Part shown: positions 25,866-36,800 of the stretch, one piece after another
Position numbering within the stretch: position 1 is the first letter of the stretch
How the letters are laid out: the number at the start of each line of letters is the position of its first letter
NCBI RefSeq assembly: GCF_003970695.1
Contig: NZ_CP034570.1
Coordinates: forward strand, 558,001 to 622,000
Reading direction: 5' to 3'
DNA length: 64,000 nucleotides
DNA from: Maribacter sp. MJ134
GTDB taxonomy: Bacteria > Bacteroidota > Bacteroidia > Flavobacteriales > Flavobacteriaceae
Translations under genes and position numbers: made by a program
The notes under the pieces: model-generated
The model's database searches: none
Told to the model about the DNA's origin: nothing
The model's input: the letters and a program-made list of their open reading frames with translations, nothing else

Positions 25866-28421
25866 TTAATCCTGCTTTTTAGAGGATTTTTCAGCTTTTT
25901 TGATTTTTATGGTCAGTTCCTCATTCTTCTTGTCAAGGTCCATAAAAATACTATCACCTTCCTCGAGTTTGGAGTTGACAATCTCTTCCGCTAGAGCATC
26001 TTCAATGTATTTTTGAATTGCTCTTTTCAATGGCCTTGCCCCATATTGCTTATCAAAACCTTTTTCGGCAATATAGTCCTTCGCTGCTTCGGTAAGGTTT
26101 AAGTCGTAACCAATATCATTGATTCTTTTGAACAACTTGGACAACTCAATGTCTATAATTTGATGAATATGTTCTCTTTCTAAAGCATTGAAAACAATGA
26201 CATCGTCAATCCGGTTCAAAAATTCCGGAGCAAATGCCTTTTTAAGTGCATTCTCTATTACACCTTTCTGGTGTGCGCTTTCCTGTTCTTTCTTAGCCGA
26301 TGTTCCAAAACCTACGCCCTGTCCAAAATCCTTAAGCTGACGGGCACCAATGTTACTTGTCATTATAATGATAGTATTCCTGAAATCAATTTTTCTACCT
26401 AAACTATCCGTTAAATAACCATCATCCAAAACTTGCAAGAGCATATTAAAGACATCTGGATGCGCTTTTTCTACTTCATCCAATAAGATAACGGAATACG
26501 GTTTTCTACGTACTTTCTCCGTTAATTGTCCGCCTTCCTCATAACCTACGTATCCGGGAGGAGCACCAACCAGTCTGGAAATGGCAAATTTCTCCATATA
26601 TTCACTCATATCTATACGTATAAGCGCGTCTTCGGAATCGAATAGCTCTTTTGCCATTACCTTTGCCAACTGCGTTTTACCCACACCCGTTTGTCCTAAG
26701 AAGATAAAGGATCCAATAGGTTTGTTGGGATCTTTTAAGCCAGCTCTGTTACGTTGTATGGCTTTGGAGACCTTAGAAACGGCTTCGTCCTGACCTATTA
26801 CGTTCGATTTGATCAAAGCGGGTAATTCGGATAGCTTGTTACTTTCCGTTTGTGCAATTCTGTTTACGGGAATACCGCTCATCATAGAAACTACATCGGC
26901 CACATTATCCTCTGTAACGGTCTCTTTGTTCAGTTTACTATCGTCCTCCCATCTTTCTTGCGCAATCGCCAAATCTTTTTCAAGACTCTTTTCGTCATCC
27001 CTTAGCTTTGCCGCTTCTTCGTATTTCTGTTTTTTGACGACGGAGTTTTTCAGTTCCCTAACATCCTCTAGCTTTTTCTCCAGTTCCAAGATTTGTTTAG
27101 GAACGTCCATATTTACGATATGAACCCGAGAACCAGCTTCATCCAAGGCATCAATGGCCTTGTCCGGAAGAAACCTGTCCGTCATGTAACGGTTTGTTAG
27201 TTTTACACAAGCTTCTATAGCTTCGTCGGTATAACTAACATTGTGATGGTCTTCGTACTTACCTTTGATATTATGAAGTATTTCAATGGTTTCCTCTACT
27301 GTAGTAGGTTCTACGATCACTTTTTGGAACCTTCTTTCTAGCGCCCCATCTTTTTCAATATACTGTCTGTACTCGTCAAGTGTCGTTGCTCCGATACATT
27401 GGATTTCACCACGAGCTAGTGCTGGTTTAAACATATTGGAAGCATCAAGGCTACCTGTGGCTCCGCCAGCGCCGACTATGGTATGGATTTCGTCAATAAA
27501 AAGTATAACGTCATCATTTTTCTCCAACTCGTTCATAACGGCCTTCATACGCTCTTCAAACTGACCGCGGTATTTTGTGCCTGCAACCAAAGAAGCCAAA
27601 TCTAGCGTTACTACTCTTTTGTTGTATAATATTCTGGATACTTTCTTATCGATAATACGTAAAGCAAGACCTTCCGCGATAGCACTCTTACCCACACCTG
27701 GTTCCCCAATAAGTAACGGATTGTTTTTCTTTCTTCTACTTAGGATTTGAGATACCCGCTCAATTTCTTTTTCCCTTCCCACAACGGGATCCAATCTATT
27801 TTCCTCTGCCATTTGTGTGAGGTCCCTACCAAAATTGTCCAACACTGGGGTTTTGGATTTTTTAGCACCTTTCTGGCTAGAGGTAGAACCAAAAGTATTT
27901 TCTTTACCTTCATTGGTTTCTTCGGAGTCGCTAGGGAAAGATTCAGCGGTAGGACCGTCTACCATATCGTCATCACTCGTTATCATAAATTTAAATTGCT
28001 CCTTAACACTATCATAATCAACTTTTAGCTTATGAAGAAGTTTTGTAGTAGGGTCATTCTCGTTGCGCAGAATGCACAGTAATAAATGTGCGGTATTAAT
28101 GGAGGAACTCTGAAAAAGTTTCGCTTCTAAAAAAGTTGTTTTCAGCGCTCGCTCTGCCTGTCTGGTTAAATGTAAGTTCTTCTTATCTTTTTGTACGGCT
28201 GTAGCATTTGGATTTGAAGGGCTAAGTATTTCTACTTTTCTCCTTAGGTGGTCCAAATCAACGGACAAAGCATCGAGTATACTTATCGCTTTGCCATTTC
28301 CATCTCTTAAAAGCCCCAGCATTAGGTGCTCGGTACCTATGAAATCATGACCAAGGCGTAACGCTTCCTCTTTGCTATATGCTATAACATCCTTTACTCT
28401 AGGCGAAAAATTATCATCCAT
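25866..28421 (-). CDS. clpC: ATP-dependent Clp protease ATP-binding subunit ClpC
   Basis: AAA+ unfoldase partner of ClpP. 851 aa from MDDNFSPRVKDV; an ATG five codons earlier is less likely. Domains in order: two Clp_N repeats (about 1-145), an acidic/low-complexity linker, AAA1 with GEPGVGKSAIAEG (about 235), a UVR-type middle segment (QKYEEAAKLRDDEKSLEKDL), AAA2 with FLGQTGVGKTQLAK (about 574), and the ClpP-docking VGF in GQGVGFGTS. The UVR segment separates it from ClpA/ClpB. No McsA/McsB or CtsR neighbours, as usual for Bacteroidetes. Confidence 0.95.
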   Translation of the reverse strand: MDDNFSPRVKDVIAYSKEEALRLGHDFIGTEHLMLGLLRDGNGKAISILDALSVDLDHLRRKVEILSPSNPNATAVQKDKKNLHLTRQAERALKTTFLEAKLFQSSSINTAHLLLCILRNENDPTTKLLHKLKVDYDSVKEQFKFMITSDDDMVDGPTAESFPSDSEETNEGKENTFGSTSSQKGAKKSKTPVLDNFGRDLTQMAEENRLDPVVGREKEIERVSQILSRRKKNNPLLIGEPGVGKSAIAEGLALRIIDKKVSRILYNKRVVTLDLASLVAGTKYRGQFEERMKAVMNELEKNDDVILFIDEIHTIVGAGGATGSLDASNMFKPALARGEIQCIGATTLDEYRQYIEKDGALERRFQKVIVEPTTVEETIEILHNIKGKYEDHHNVSYTDEAIEACVKLTNRYMTDRFLPDKAIDALDEAGSRVHIVNMDVPKQILELEKKLEDVRELKNSVVKKQKYEEAAKLRDDEKSLEKDLAIAQERWEDDSKLNKETVTEDNVADVVSMMSGIPVNRIAQTESNKLSELPALIKSNVIGQDEAVSKVSKAIQRNRAGLKDPNKPIGSFIFLGQTGVGKTQLAKVMAKELFDSEDALIRIDMSEYMEKFAISRLVGAPPGYVGYEEGGQLTEKVRRKPYSVILLDEVEKAHPDVFNMLLQVLDDGYLTDSLGRKIDFRNTIIIMTSNIGARQLKDFGQGVGFGTSAKKEQESAHQKGVIENALKKAFAPEFLNRIDDVIVFNALEREHIHQIIDIELSKLFKRINDIGYDLNLTEAAKDYIAEKGFDKQYGARPLKRAIQKYIEDALAEEIVNSKLEEGDSIFMDLDKKNEELTIKIKKAEKSSKKQD

Positions 28422-28677
28422 AAAATATATTATCAACTATAAAATTACTAAATCTCCTCCAATCATTGGCAAATACCGTACCTATATTCGTTAAAGTTGT
28501 TCTAAATGATAGAAAAGAGAACCGGATCAAAGTATTTCAACGTATAATTATTAACTATTATTACTTAGTAAAGTGTTAATAAATATTTTAATAAATACCC
28601 TTGGTTGTTCTTGGAAGGCATCGATTTTACGTAAATTGTCATGCTTTTTTACTAATTAAAAAACATAAGATTTTAAA

Positions 28678-31215
28678 ATGGCGGAAGGTGAAAAATTAAT
28701 TCCTATTAACATAGAAGAGGAAATGAAATCTGCCTACATTGATTATTCAATGTCGGTCATTGTGTCACGAGCCCTGCCAGATGTCAGGGATGGACTAAAA
28801 CCTGTTCATAGGCGGGTATTGTTCGGGATGCACGAACTAGGTGTTAGGAGCGGTAGTTCTCATAAGAAATCTGCGCGTATAGTCGGTGAGGTTTTGGGTA
28901 AGTATCACCCGCACGGAGATACTTCCGTATACGATACTATGGTAAGGATGGCCCAAGAGTGGAGTCTTAGGTACATGTTAATTGATGGCCAGGGTAACTT
29001 TGGGTCTATAGATGGGGATAGCCCTGCGGCCATGCGTTACACGGAAGCGCGTATGCGTAAGATAGCCGACGACATGTTGGCAGATATTGATAAGGATACG
29101 GTGGATCATCAGCTGAATTTCGATGATTCTCTACAGGAGCCTACCGTGCTACCTGCTAGAATTCCAAATCTTCTTGTAAACGGGGCCTCGGGTATTGCCG
29201 TAGGTATGGCCACTAATATGCCGCCACACAACCTTTCGGAAGTTGTAGATGGCACCATGGCCTATATTGATAATAACGATATAGAAATAGACGAACTGAT
29301 CACCCACATTAAAGCGCCGGATTTCCCTACCGGTGGTATCATTTATGGTTATGATGGCGTAAAAGAAGCTTTCCATACAGGAAGAGGACGTGTAATGATG
29401 CGTGCCAAAGCTACTTTTGAAGAGGTTCAAGGTAGGGAATGCATTATAGTATCGGAAATACCTTACCAGGTAAATAAGGCCGATATGATCAAGAAAACGG
29501 CGGACTTGATCAATGATAAAAAGATAGAAGGGATATCTACGATAAGAGATGAATCTGACCGTAATGGTATGCGCATCGTTTATATTTTAAAGAGAGATGC
29601 CATTCCTAACATCGTTTTAAACACGCTATATAAGTATACCGCGCTACAGACCTCTTTCAGCGTCAATAATATTGCTTTGGTTAACGGCAGGCCTCAATTG
29701 CTGAACGTAAAGGAGATGATTCATTATTTCGTGGAACATCGTCATGAAGTAGTGGTAAGGCGTACAAAATTTGAGCTTAAGAAGGCTGAAGACCGTGCAC
29801 ATATACTGGAAGGTCTCATTATTGCTTCTGATAATATTGATGAGGTAATTGCCATAATCAGGGCCTCGTCCAATGCGGATGAAGCTCGTGAAAATTTGAT
29901 GGAGCGCTTTAAGTTGACAGAAATTCAGGCCAAAGCCATTGTAGAAATGCGCTTACGTCAGCTAACAGGACTGGAGCAAGACAAACTAAGGTCCGAGTAT
30001 GACGAAATCGTCAAGACTATAGCCGATTTAAAGGATATTCTGGAAAAGAAAGAACGCAGAATGCAGATCATCAAAGATGAGTTGCAGGAAGTAAAAGATA
30101 AGTATGGTGATGAGCGTCGTTCTGAAATTAACTTCGCCGGTGGAGACTTGAGCATGGAAGATATGATTCCTAATGAGCAAGTTGTAATTACAATTTCTCG
30201 ATTAGGCTATATAAAAAGAACACCGCTTACCGAGTATAAAACCCAGAACAGGGGAGGTGTAGGTCAGAAAGCATCCTCTACCAGAAACGAAGATTTCTTG
30301 GAGCATCTTTTCGTAGGAACAAATCATCAATACATGTTGTTCTTTACGCAAAAAGGAAAATGTTTTTGGATGCGAGTTTTTGAAATACCGGAAGGTAGCA
30401 GAACATCAAAAGGAAGGGCCATACAAAACCTTATCAACATTGAACAGGACGATATGGTTAAGGCATTTATCTGTACACAAGATTTGAAGGATGAGGAGTA
30501 CGTGAACAGTCATTATGTAATTATGGCTACCAAAAAGGGTACGGTCAAGAAAACCTCCTTAGAGCAGTATTCTAGGCCTAGACAAAATGGTATCAACGCC
30601 ATTACGATAAGGGAAGGCGATGAACTTCTAGAAGCTAAACTGACTACAGGAACCAGCCAAATATTCTTAGGACTTAAATCTGGTAAGGCCATTCGTTTCG
30701 AGGAAAGTAAAACAAGGCCCATGGGTAGAAATGCCTCTGGTGTAAGAGGTATTACATTGGCCAGCGATAATGATGAAGTAATAGGAATGGTTTCCGTTCA
30801 TAATTTTGAAGACGAACTTTTAGTAGTGTCGGAAAACGGTTATGGAAAACGTTCTAGCATTGAAGATTATCGTATTACGAACAGGGGAGGTAAAGGAGTC
30901 AAGACCATCAGTATTACGGATAAAACAGGAAATCTCGTAGCCATTAAAAACGTAACGGACTCAGATGACTTAATGATCATCAATAAATCGGGCATCGCCA
31001 TACGTATGAGTGTTGAAGATTTAAGGGTAATGGGACGGGCAACTCAAGGAGTTAAGTTGATCAACATAAAAGGAGATGATTCGATTGCCGCAGTAGCCAA
31101 GGTGATGAAGGATGACGAAGAGCTGGATGAAGTGGAACTAAGGGACATTGATGTGACTACTGAGGAAGATGGCACGGGAATTGATAATGGTGATACCGAA
31201 GAAACAGAATCTTAA
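28678..31215 (+). CDS. gyrA: DNA gyrase subunit A
   Basis: 845 aa. Seen: the breakage-reunion domain with catalytic Y121 in [10 protein letters not shown], quinolone region [18 protein letters not shown] with T82 and D86, six C-terminal beta-pinwheel blades, GyrA-box-like [10 protein letters not shown] (from about residue 522), and an acidic tail ([14 protein letters not shown]...). T82 corresponds to E. coli S83 and is the residue normally found in relatives such as Flavobacterium psychrophilum, so it does not indicate acquired resistance. The 241-base gap to clpC holds both divergent promoters, but no exact consensus box. Confidence 0.97.
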   Translation: MAEGEKLIPINIEEEMKSAYIDYSMSVIVSRALPDVRDGLKPVHRRVLFGMHELGVRSGSSHKKSARIVGEVLGKYHPHGDTSVYDTMVRMAQEWSLRYMLIDGQGNFGSIDGDSPAAMRYTEARMRKIADDMLADIDKDTVDHQLNFDDSLQEPTVLPARIPNLLVNGASGIAVGMATNMPPHNLSEVVDGTMAYIDNNDIEIDELITHIKAPDFPTGGIIYGYDGVKEAFHTGRGRVMMRAKATFEEVQGRECIIVSEIPYQVNKADMIKKTADLINDKKIEGISTIRDESDRNGMRIVYILKRDAIPNIVLNTLYKYTALQTSFSVNNIALVNGRPQLLNVKEMIHYFVEHRHEVVVRRTKFELKKAEDRAHILEGLIIASDNIDEVIAIIRASSNADEARENLMERFKLTEIQAKAIVEMRLRQLTGLEQDKLRSEYDEIVKTIADLKDILEKKERRMQIIKDELQEVKDKYGDERRSEINFAGGDLSMEDMIPNEQVVITISRLGYIKRTPLTEYKTQNRGGVGQKASSTRNEDFLEHLFVGTNHQYMLFFTQKGKCFWMRVFEIPEGSRTSKGRAIQNLINIEQDDMVKAFICTQDLKDEEYVNSHYVIMATKKGTVKKTSLEQYSRPRQNGINAITIREGDELLEAKLTTGTSQIFLGLKSGKAIRFEESKTRPMGRNASGVRGITLASDNDEVIGMVSVHNFEDELLVVSENGYGKRSSIEDYRITNRGGKGVKTISITDKTGNLVAIKNVTDSDDLMIINKSGIAIRMSVEDLRVMGRATQGVKLINIKGDDSIAAVAKVMKDDEELDEVELRDIDVTTEEDGTGIDNGDTEETES

Positions 31216-31248
31216 AATTTAAACACTAATATTAAATATAATTTAAAA

Positions 31249-32511
31249 ATGAAAAATAGAATTTTAATGGTAGTAGCCCTATCGTTTACTATGATTGGGT
31301 TTGCTCAGAAAAATGAAATAAAAGCTGCAGAAAAAGCGCTCAAGGGTAAAGATACGGCTACGGCCAAAACTTCTTTAGAGGCAGCTTCTGGATTAATTTC
31401 CGGTGCTGATGAAAAATTACAAGCCCAATATTATTTCACTAGAGGTAAGGTTTATAGTGATTTGGCTAAAAAGGGAGATAATACTGCTTTTGAACCCGCT
31501 GTAGAATCATTCCAAAAAGTTTTGGAAATTGAAACCCAAATGGGAAAAGAAAAATACACGGCAGAAACAAATCAGTATATAGCAAGTTTGACAGCGGATT
31601 TAGTAAACTCAGCGGTGACGGACAACGGGAATAAGAAGTTTAAGGAGGCAGCGGAAAAGTTGTATATGAGTTATAAAATAAGCCCTAAGGATACTTCTTA
31701 TCTATACTATGCTGCAAGCAGTGCCGTAAACGGTGGTCATTATGAAGATGCCTTAAAGTATTATAATGAGCTACAGGAAGTAGGTTATGATGGTAGTGCC
31801 ATAGTGTACAAGGCTACGAATACCGCTACTGGAGAAGTTGAGGAAATGGATAAAACCCAAAGAGATTTGATGGTAAAGTCCGGTACCTATAAAGAGCCGT
31901 TGGATGAAAAAACTCCTTCAAAAACTGCCGAAATCGTAAAGAACACGGCTTTGATTTACACGCAACTAGGTCAAGATGATAAGGCACTCGAAGCTTATAA
32001 GGCCGCAAGGGCAAACGACCCACAAGATGTAAACCTAATTCTTAATGAAGCTAATCTTTATTTTAAGATGGGTGATAAGGAGAAATTTAAGTCTTTGATG
32101 GCAGAAGCCATAGCGGTGGCACCGGATAATCCAGACTTGCACTATAATGTTGGTGTAATTAACATGGAGCAGGGAGATTTTGAGGCGGCTAGGACTTCCT
32201 ACAAAAAGGCTTTAGAGCTTAATCCCGGTTATACCAATGCTTATTTAAATTTGTCCACAACCTATGTAAACGAAGGAAATGGTTTGATTGATGAGATGAA
32301 TTCCTTAGGTAATTCTAGAGCTGATATAGCAAAATACGAAGAATTGAAAACGAAAAAGGACGATTTGTTTACGGAGGGCGCTACGGTATTGGAGCAGGCT
32401 TTAAAAACTAATCCAGATAACCAAGGTGTACTTACCCAGTTAAAGAACATTTATGGCGCCATGGGTGATAACGAAAACTTTATGAGAGTAAAGAAATTAT
32501 TGGGAGAGTAG
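31249..32511 (+). CDS. Exported tetratricopeptide-repeat protein
   Basis: 420 aa with a signal peptide (residues 1-19, MKNRILMVVALSFTMIGFAQ). TPR units are visible throughout, clearest at about 235-340 (QLGQDDKALEAYKAARANDP, YNVGVINMEQGDFEAARTSY). Presumably a periplasmic scaffold. It follows gyrA by 33 bases and is a common companion of gyrA in Flavobacteria, so the two probably share a transcript ending at the hairpin beyond. Confidence 0.85.
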   Translation: MKNRILMVVALSFTMIGFAQKNEIKAAEKALKGKDTATAKTSLEAASGLISGADEKLQAQYYFTRGKVYSDLAKKGDNTAFEPAVESFQKVLEIETQMGKEKYTAETNQYIASLTADLVNSAVTDNGNKKFKEAAEKLYMSYKISPKDTSYLYYAASSAVNGGHYEDALKYYNELQEVGYDGSAIVYKATNTATGEVEEMDKTQRDLMVKSGTYKEPLDEKTPSKTAEIVKNTALIYTQLGQDDKALEAYKAARANDPQDVNLILNEANLYFKMGDKEKFKSLMAEAIAVAPDNPDLHYNVGVINMEQGDFEAARTSYKKALELNPGYTNAYLNLSTTYVNEGNGLIDEMNSLGNSRADIAKYEELKTKKDDLFTEGATVLEQALKTNPDNQGVLTQLKNIYGAMGDNENFMRVKKLLGE

Positions 32512-32535
32512 TAGTCTTCTTACATCATACAAGAA

Positions 32536-32559
32536 GGCCCTCTTTGGAGGGCTTTTTTT
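32536..32559 (+). terminator. Terminator after the TPR gene
   Basis: Stem GGCCCTC/GAGGGCT with a TTTG-type loop followed by seven T. Confidence 0.85.
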
Positions 32560-33307
32560 ATATGATTTTTTTGATAACCCTTAGCTTGTGCGTATAGTTT
32601 CTTAAGTCGTTGTTAAATATACCGGTATGGTCTAGGCGATCAATCCTTACCATACCGTTTACATGTATGATATAATTGTTGTCCATGATGATACCTACAT
32701 GGTCAATAATACCATTAGAATTGTCAAAAAATGCCAAATCGCCGGCTTCACTCTCTTCAACAAAACTCAAAGCGTCTCCTTGAGCAGCTTGGTCTACCGC
32801 TTTCCTCAACAAGTCGTACCCGTTAATTCTATAAACCATTTGGGTAAAACCTGATGCATCGATGCCAAAAGGTGTTTTGCCGCCATGTAACTCTGGTGAA
32901 TTAAGATATAACAAGGCCGTCTTTACGAGCTGGGCCTTGTTCTGTGTTGATTTAACGGCGTTTCCTTCAAATTTTATGTCAAGAGTAGTAGAATCAGTTA
33001 TAGAAGAGCCTAGTAGAATCGGTATTAAAAGTTGATTTCTATTTTCAACATAAGATATTAAATCGGCCGTATAACTACATGGTGACTTGTCAATTTGATG
33101 ATACTCCTCCTCAGTAATGAAAGCCAATTGCCTATTTAAAATCCACCCTTCGGTTTTATCGAAAGCGACTCTAATCTTAGACCAATATTTCCGGGATTCC
33201 AAAATCTTAAAGTGTTCTCCAAACAGAAGTTGAGAGAGCATCTCCGAGGATTCTTCAGGTGAAATCTTAACAGGAACAGTGCTTAAAGGACAAATACCGT
33301 ATTGCAT
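32558..33307 (-). CDS. NlpC/P60-like (C40) protein lacking the catalytic cysteine
   Basis: 249 aa. N-terminal SH3-like domain (about 1-75, GICPLSTVPVKISPEESSEM... IRVAFDKTEGWILNRQ), then an NlpC/P60 domain (about 125-249). The family motif at the nucleophile normally reads G-I-D-C-S-G-F; here it is GIDASGFTQ, with A151 encoded by GCA at 32855-32857. The catalytic histidine H203 (DHVGIIM) and the following IIHVNG remain. There is no signal peptide. With the cysteine gone it should not cleave peptidoglycan. It follows thiolase by 17 bases on the same strand. Confidence 0.85.
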   Translation of the reverse strand: MQYGICPLSTVPVKISPEESSEMLSQLLFGEHFKILESRKYWSKIRVAFDKTEGWILNRQLAFITEEEYHQIDKSPCSYTADLISYVENRNQLLIPILLGSSITDSTTLDIKFEGNAVKSTQNKAQLVKTALLYLNSPELHGGKTPFGIDASGFTQMVYRINGYDLLRKAVDQAAQGDALSFVEESEAGDLAFFDNSNGIIDHVGIIMDNNYIIHVNGMVRIDRLDHTGIFNNDLRNYTHKLRVIKKII

Positions 33308-33324
33308 GGATGCTTTTGCAGGAA

Positions 33325-34500
33325 TTAATTTCTTTCCAAGATTACCGCAGAAGCTCCTCCGCCACCATTGCAGATAGCTGCAGCTCCTATTTTTCCATTA
33401 TTCTGTTCAAGAACATTCAATAGTGTCACTAGAATTCTTGCTCCAGAGCAACCAAGGGGGTGGCCCAAGGAAACGGCACCACCGTTAACATTTACATTGC
33501 CATCCTTTAAACCAAGTATTTTCATGTTGGCCAAACCAACTACGGAAAAAGCTTCGTTAAATTCAAAATAGTCCACCTCATTTAGGTCAACTTTTGCATT
33601 CGCTAGGGCTTTAGGCAGGGCTTTGGCAGGAGCAGTGGTAAACCATTTTGGTTCCTGCGCGGCATCTGCATATCCGGTAATTTTTGCTATAGGTGTTATG
33701 CCCAATTCCTTGGCCTTTTCAGCACTCATGAGAACCAATGCGGCGGCACCATCGTTAATGGTGGAAGCATTGGCGGCGGTGACCGTACCATCTTTTGAGA
33801 ATGCAGGTCTCAGATTCGGAATCTTTTCTAGCTTAACATTCTTGTACTCTTCATCTTCAGTTATGACTAAGGGTTCCCCTCGGCGCTGAGGTACGGTTAC
33901 GGGAACAACTTCATTGTTGAAGCTACCTTTTTCCCAAGCTGTAGCCGACCTTTTGTACGATTGTATCGCAAAATCATCCTGTTCAGCTCTTGAGAATTCG
34001 TATTTTTCAGCACATGCATCTGCACATACTCCCATAGCGTTTTGGTCGTATACATCTACCAAACCGTCTTTTTGCATACCGTCTATTAGTGAAGCGGGAC
34101 CAAATTTAGTGCCGTTTCTCATGTGAACGTAATGGGGAATCATACTCATGTTCTCCATTCCACCTGCAACGATTATTGAGGCGTCCCCCAGTTTTATGGA
34201 TTGCACGGCCTGCATAACCGTTTTCATTCCAGAAGCACAAACTTTATTAATTGTTGAGCAGGGAACGGTATCAGGAATTCCTGCAAAGATTGCAGCCTGT
34301 CTGGCAGGAGCTTGGCCTGTGCCAGCTTGCACTACGTTGCCCATAAGTACTTCATCGACCAACTTAGGGTCGAGCTTAATTTTTTCTAGAGCTCCGCTAA
34401 TGGCCGCAGCACCTAATTTGGGTGCGGTAACGGAGGATAAAGCACCCATGAAACTACCAATTGGTGTTCGAACTGCGGAAACGATAACTACCTCTTTCAT
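33325..34500 (-). CDS. Acetyl-CoA C-acyltransferase (thiolase)
   Basis: 391 aa. Acyl-accepting cysteine in NKVCASGMKTVM, histidine in GGAVSLGHPLGCSGAR and second cysteine in ICNGGGGAS are all present; VRTPIGSFMGALS opens the fold. Acts in fatty-acid beta-oxidation or acetoacetyl-CoA formation; the sequence does not separate the two. First of a two-gene unit with the C40-like gene. Confidence 0.94.
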   Translation of the reverse strand: MKEVVIVSAVRTPIGSFMGALSSVTAPKLGAAAISGALEKIKLDPKLVDEVLMGNVVQAGTGQAPARQAAIFAGIPDTVPCSTINKVCASGMKTVMQAVQSIKLGDASIIVAGGMENMSMIPHYVHMRNGTKFGPASLIDGMQKDGLVDVYDQNAMGVCADACAEKYEFSRAEQDDFAIQSYKRSATAWEKGSFNNEVVPVTVPQRRGEPLVITEDEEYKNVKLEKIPNLRPAFSKDGTVTAANASTINDGAAALVLMSAEKAKELGITPIAKITGYADAAQEPKWFTTAPAKALPKALANAKVDLNEVDYFEFNEAFSVVGLANMKILGLKDGNVNVNGGAVSLGHPLGCSGARILVTLLNVLEQNNGKIGAAAICNGGGGASAVILERN

Positions 34501-34591
34501 AAATCAAATTTGTTAGTAAAGCGAAATTACTAAATTATGATGCAACCTAATGGTAATGTAACCATTTCCTGTTTATCAGTTTATATTTTTC

Positions 34592-34599
34592 TATTTTTG
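34592..34599 (+). promoter_or_regulatory. -7 promoter box for the HDIG protein
   Basis: TATTTTTG is an exact consensus match; predicted start near 34605, about 20 bases before the TTG initiation codon. Confidence 0.5.
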
Positions 34600-34624
34600 A
34601 ATTATTCATAGTTAAAAATACCTT

Positions 34625-36661
34625 TTGGAGAACCTATATAAAAAACAGTCGCTTATCTATAAGTACTTCCTCTATATTTTGGCTGTTGGTTTCATAGTGT
34701 TCTTTTTTCCAAAAGGCGGTAAGTTCAAGTATGAATTTCAAAAAGGGAAGCCTTGGCAGTTTGAAAACTTATATGCACCGTTTGATTTTTCTATCAAGAA
34801 ATCAGAGGAGGAGCTAAAGCTAGAAAGGCAGGAAATTGAAAAAAATCAACCCCAGTACTTCAGATATGATCAAAAAATAGTAGATGATATTCAAGTTAAG
34901 TACAATAATAGTTTTGATGAACTCGTAGCCGGAAGTGAATTGGGGAATTCCACTAAAGTGCGACTGAAGAATACGGGGAAAGTTATTCTTGATTCCATTT
35001 ATAAAAATGGCATCTTAAATAATACACAAAATAAGATTAGAGGCAATAGCTTATTTCTGGTAAGGAACAATCAGGCTACGCGGACAGATACTTCTGAATT
35101 TTATGGTTTAAATGAAATCAATAATCTCATCCGGTCTGTTTTAAGTGATCGTGGTTTTTCGGTTTTCGAGAAAGAATTTGAGTCGCTTTTTTTCGACCTT
35201 ATTACGCCGAACGTTTCCTTTGACGAGGAACTTTCAAGAAAATCAAGTGAGGATGCCTTATCTAAAATATCCTATACAAGAGGAACTGTAGACGAGGGAA
35301 AACTAATTATAGCCAAGGGAGAAGTAGTTGAGGGGGAAAACCTGAAGGTCCTAGATTCCTTACGTTCAGAATATGAATCTGAACTGTGGACAGCGAGTAA
35401 TTACTATTACATCCTAATAGGGTATACGGTTTTAGTAGCCTTGGTTTTGATGATGTTATTTTTATTTCTGAAGAAATACAGGAAGGAAGTATACAACAAT
35501 AATACTAAGATTACCTTCATAATTTTTAATATTCTCCTTTTAGTTTTTGTAACCACTATGGTCGTTAAATACAACGACGCCCTTGTCTTCGTTGTGCCAT
35601 TGTGTATTTTGCCCTTAATATTAAAGACATTTTTTGACGCTCGCCTTGGCTTATTTGTTCATGTCTTAACGGTGCTTATTTTGGGTTTTGTAGTACCGAA
35701 TAGCTTTGAATATATTTTTCTACAGATTATTGCCGGTATTGTAACAATACTTACCGTGTCGGAACTATATAAACGAGCCAATCTTTTTGTCTCTGTGGGT
35801 CAGATAACCTTAATCTACAGTGTAGCCTATCTCGCCTTTCATGTTATACATGAGGGAAATCTAGGCAATATAGAATGGTTTACACTTGGTCTATTTCTTT
35901 TGAATGGAATGATAACACTCTTTGTGCAACCATTGATCTACATCTACGAAAAGGTTTTTGGGCTAGTTTCTGACGTTTCCCTGCTAGAGCTTTCGGATAC
36001 CAATTCCAAATTACTCAAAGAGCTTTCCAATAAAGCTCCAGGAACTTTTAACCATTCGCTACAAGTGGCAAACCTTGCAGAAGCCGCTGCTAACAAAATA
36101 GGGGCAAATGCCATGCTTGTAAGAGTCGGGGCCCTTTATCATGACATTGGCAAGATGAACAACCCTACGTATTTCTCTGAAAATCAGATTACCAATGTAA
36201 ACCCTCATGATGAGATAAGCCCAAGTGAAAGCGCTAAAATTATTATAGACCATGTGATTAATGGAATAGAATTAGCTAGAAAAAATAAGCTACCGGACAG
36301 GGTCATTGACTTTATACGCTCACATCACGGTACCACCTTGGTATATTATTTCTACAAACTTCAAAAAGATTTGGAAATAGATGTGGACGAAGCTAATTTT
36401 AGATATCCTGGACCCCTTCCCTTTTCTAAAGAAACAGCTATTCTAATGATGGCAGACTCTGTTGAAGCCGCTTCTAAAAGCCTTAAAGACCCAACCTTTT
36501 TAATCATTGATGAATTTGTGGACAAGATTATTGCGGGTCAAATGAATGCCAATCAGTTTTTGAATGCCAATATAACGTTCAAAGAAATTGAAATGATTAA
36601 AAAAGTCTTCAAGCAAAAGCTTACGAACATCTATCATCTAAGGGTGGAGTATCCCGAGTAG
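34625..36661 (+). CDS. 7TM-HD family protein, probable cyclic-di-AMP phosphodiesterase (PgpH type)
   Basis: 678 aa. One N-terminal helix (about 13-30), a periplasmic 7TMR-HDED sensory domain (about 45-255), seven helices (about 260-470), then a cytosolic HD domain with metal pair H506-D507 in YHDIGKM and further histidines in NPHDEISPSESAKIIIDH and IRSHHGT. This is the layout of Listeria PgpH, which hydrolyses c-di-AMP; a c-di-AMP role here is by homology. The start is TTG (TTGGAGAAC): no earlier ATG exists and a later one would remove the first helix. Confidence 0.88.
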   Translation: MENLYKKQSLIYKYFLYILAVGFIVFFFPKGGKFKYEFQKGKPWQFENLYAPFDFSIKKSEEELKLERQEIEKNQPQYFRYDQKIVDDIQVKYNNSFDELVAGSELGNSTKVRLKNTGKVILDSIYKNGILNNTQNKIRGNSLFLVRNNQATRTDTSEFYGLNEINNLIRSVLSDRGFSVFEKEFESLFFDLITPNVSFDEELSRKSSEDALSKISYTRGTVDEGKLIIAKGEVVEGENLKVLDSLRSEYESELWTASNYYYILIGYTVLVALVLMMLFLFLKKYRKEVYNNNTKITFIIFNILLLVFVTTMVVKYNDALVFVVPLCILPLILKTFFDARLGLFVHVLTVLILGFVVPNSFEYIFLQIIAGIVTILTVSELYKRANLFVSVGQITLIYSVAYLAFHVIHEGNLGNIEWFTLGLFLLNGMITLFVQPLIYIYEKVFGLVSDVSLLELSDTNSKLLKELSNKAPGTFNHSLQVANLAEAAANKIGANAMLVRVGALYHDIGKMNNPTYFSENQITNVNPHDEISPSESAKIIIDHVINGIELARKNKLPDRVIDFIRSHHGTTLVYYFYKLQKDLEIDVDEANFRYPGPLPFSKETAILMMADSVEAASKSLKDPTFLIIDEFVDKIIAGQMNANQFLNANITFKEIEMIKKVFKQKLTNIYHLRVEYPE

Positions 36662-36800
36662 CGCACATTTACTTCCGTTTATTAAGACACATATCATTAA
36701 AGGATAATCTGTTAAAGTATTTGTAAATAAGCCCTTTATATAGTGTTTTGTTCTTAATTTTAAAAAAGAGAGTAATACTATTAATCTAAAAAGCTTTACT

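Noticed and set aside
28918-28935. GyrA T82 as quinolone resistance mutation
   Set aside because: Threonine at this position is the normal residue in Flavobacteria.
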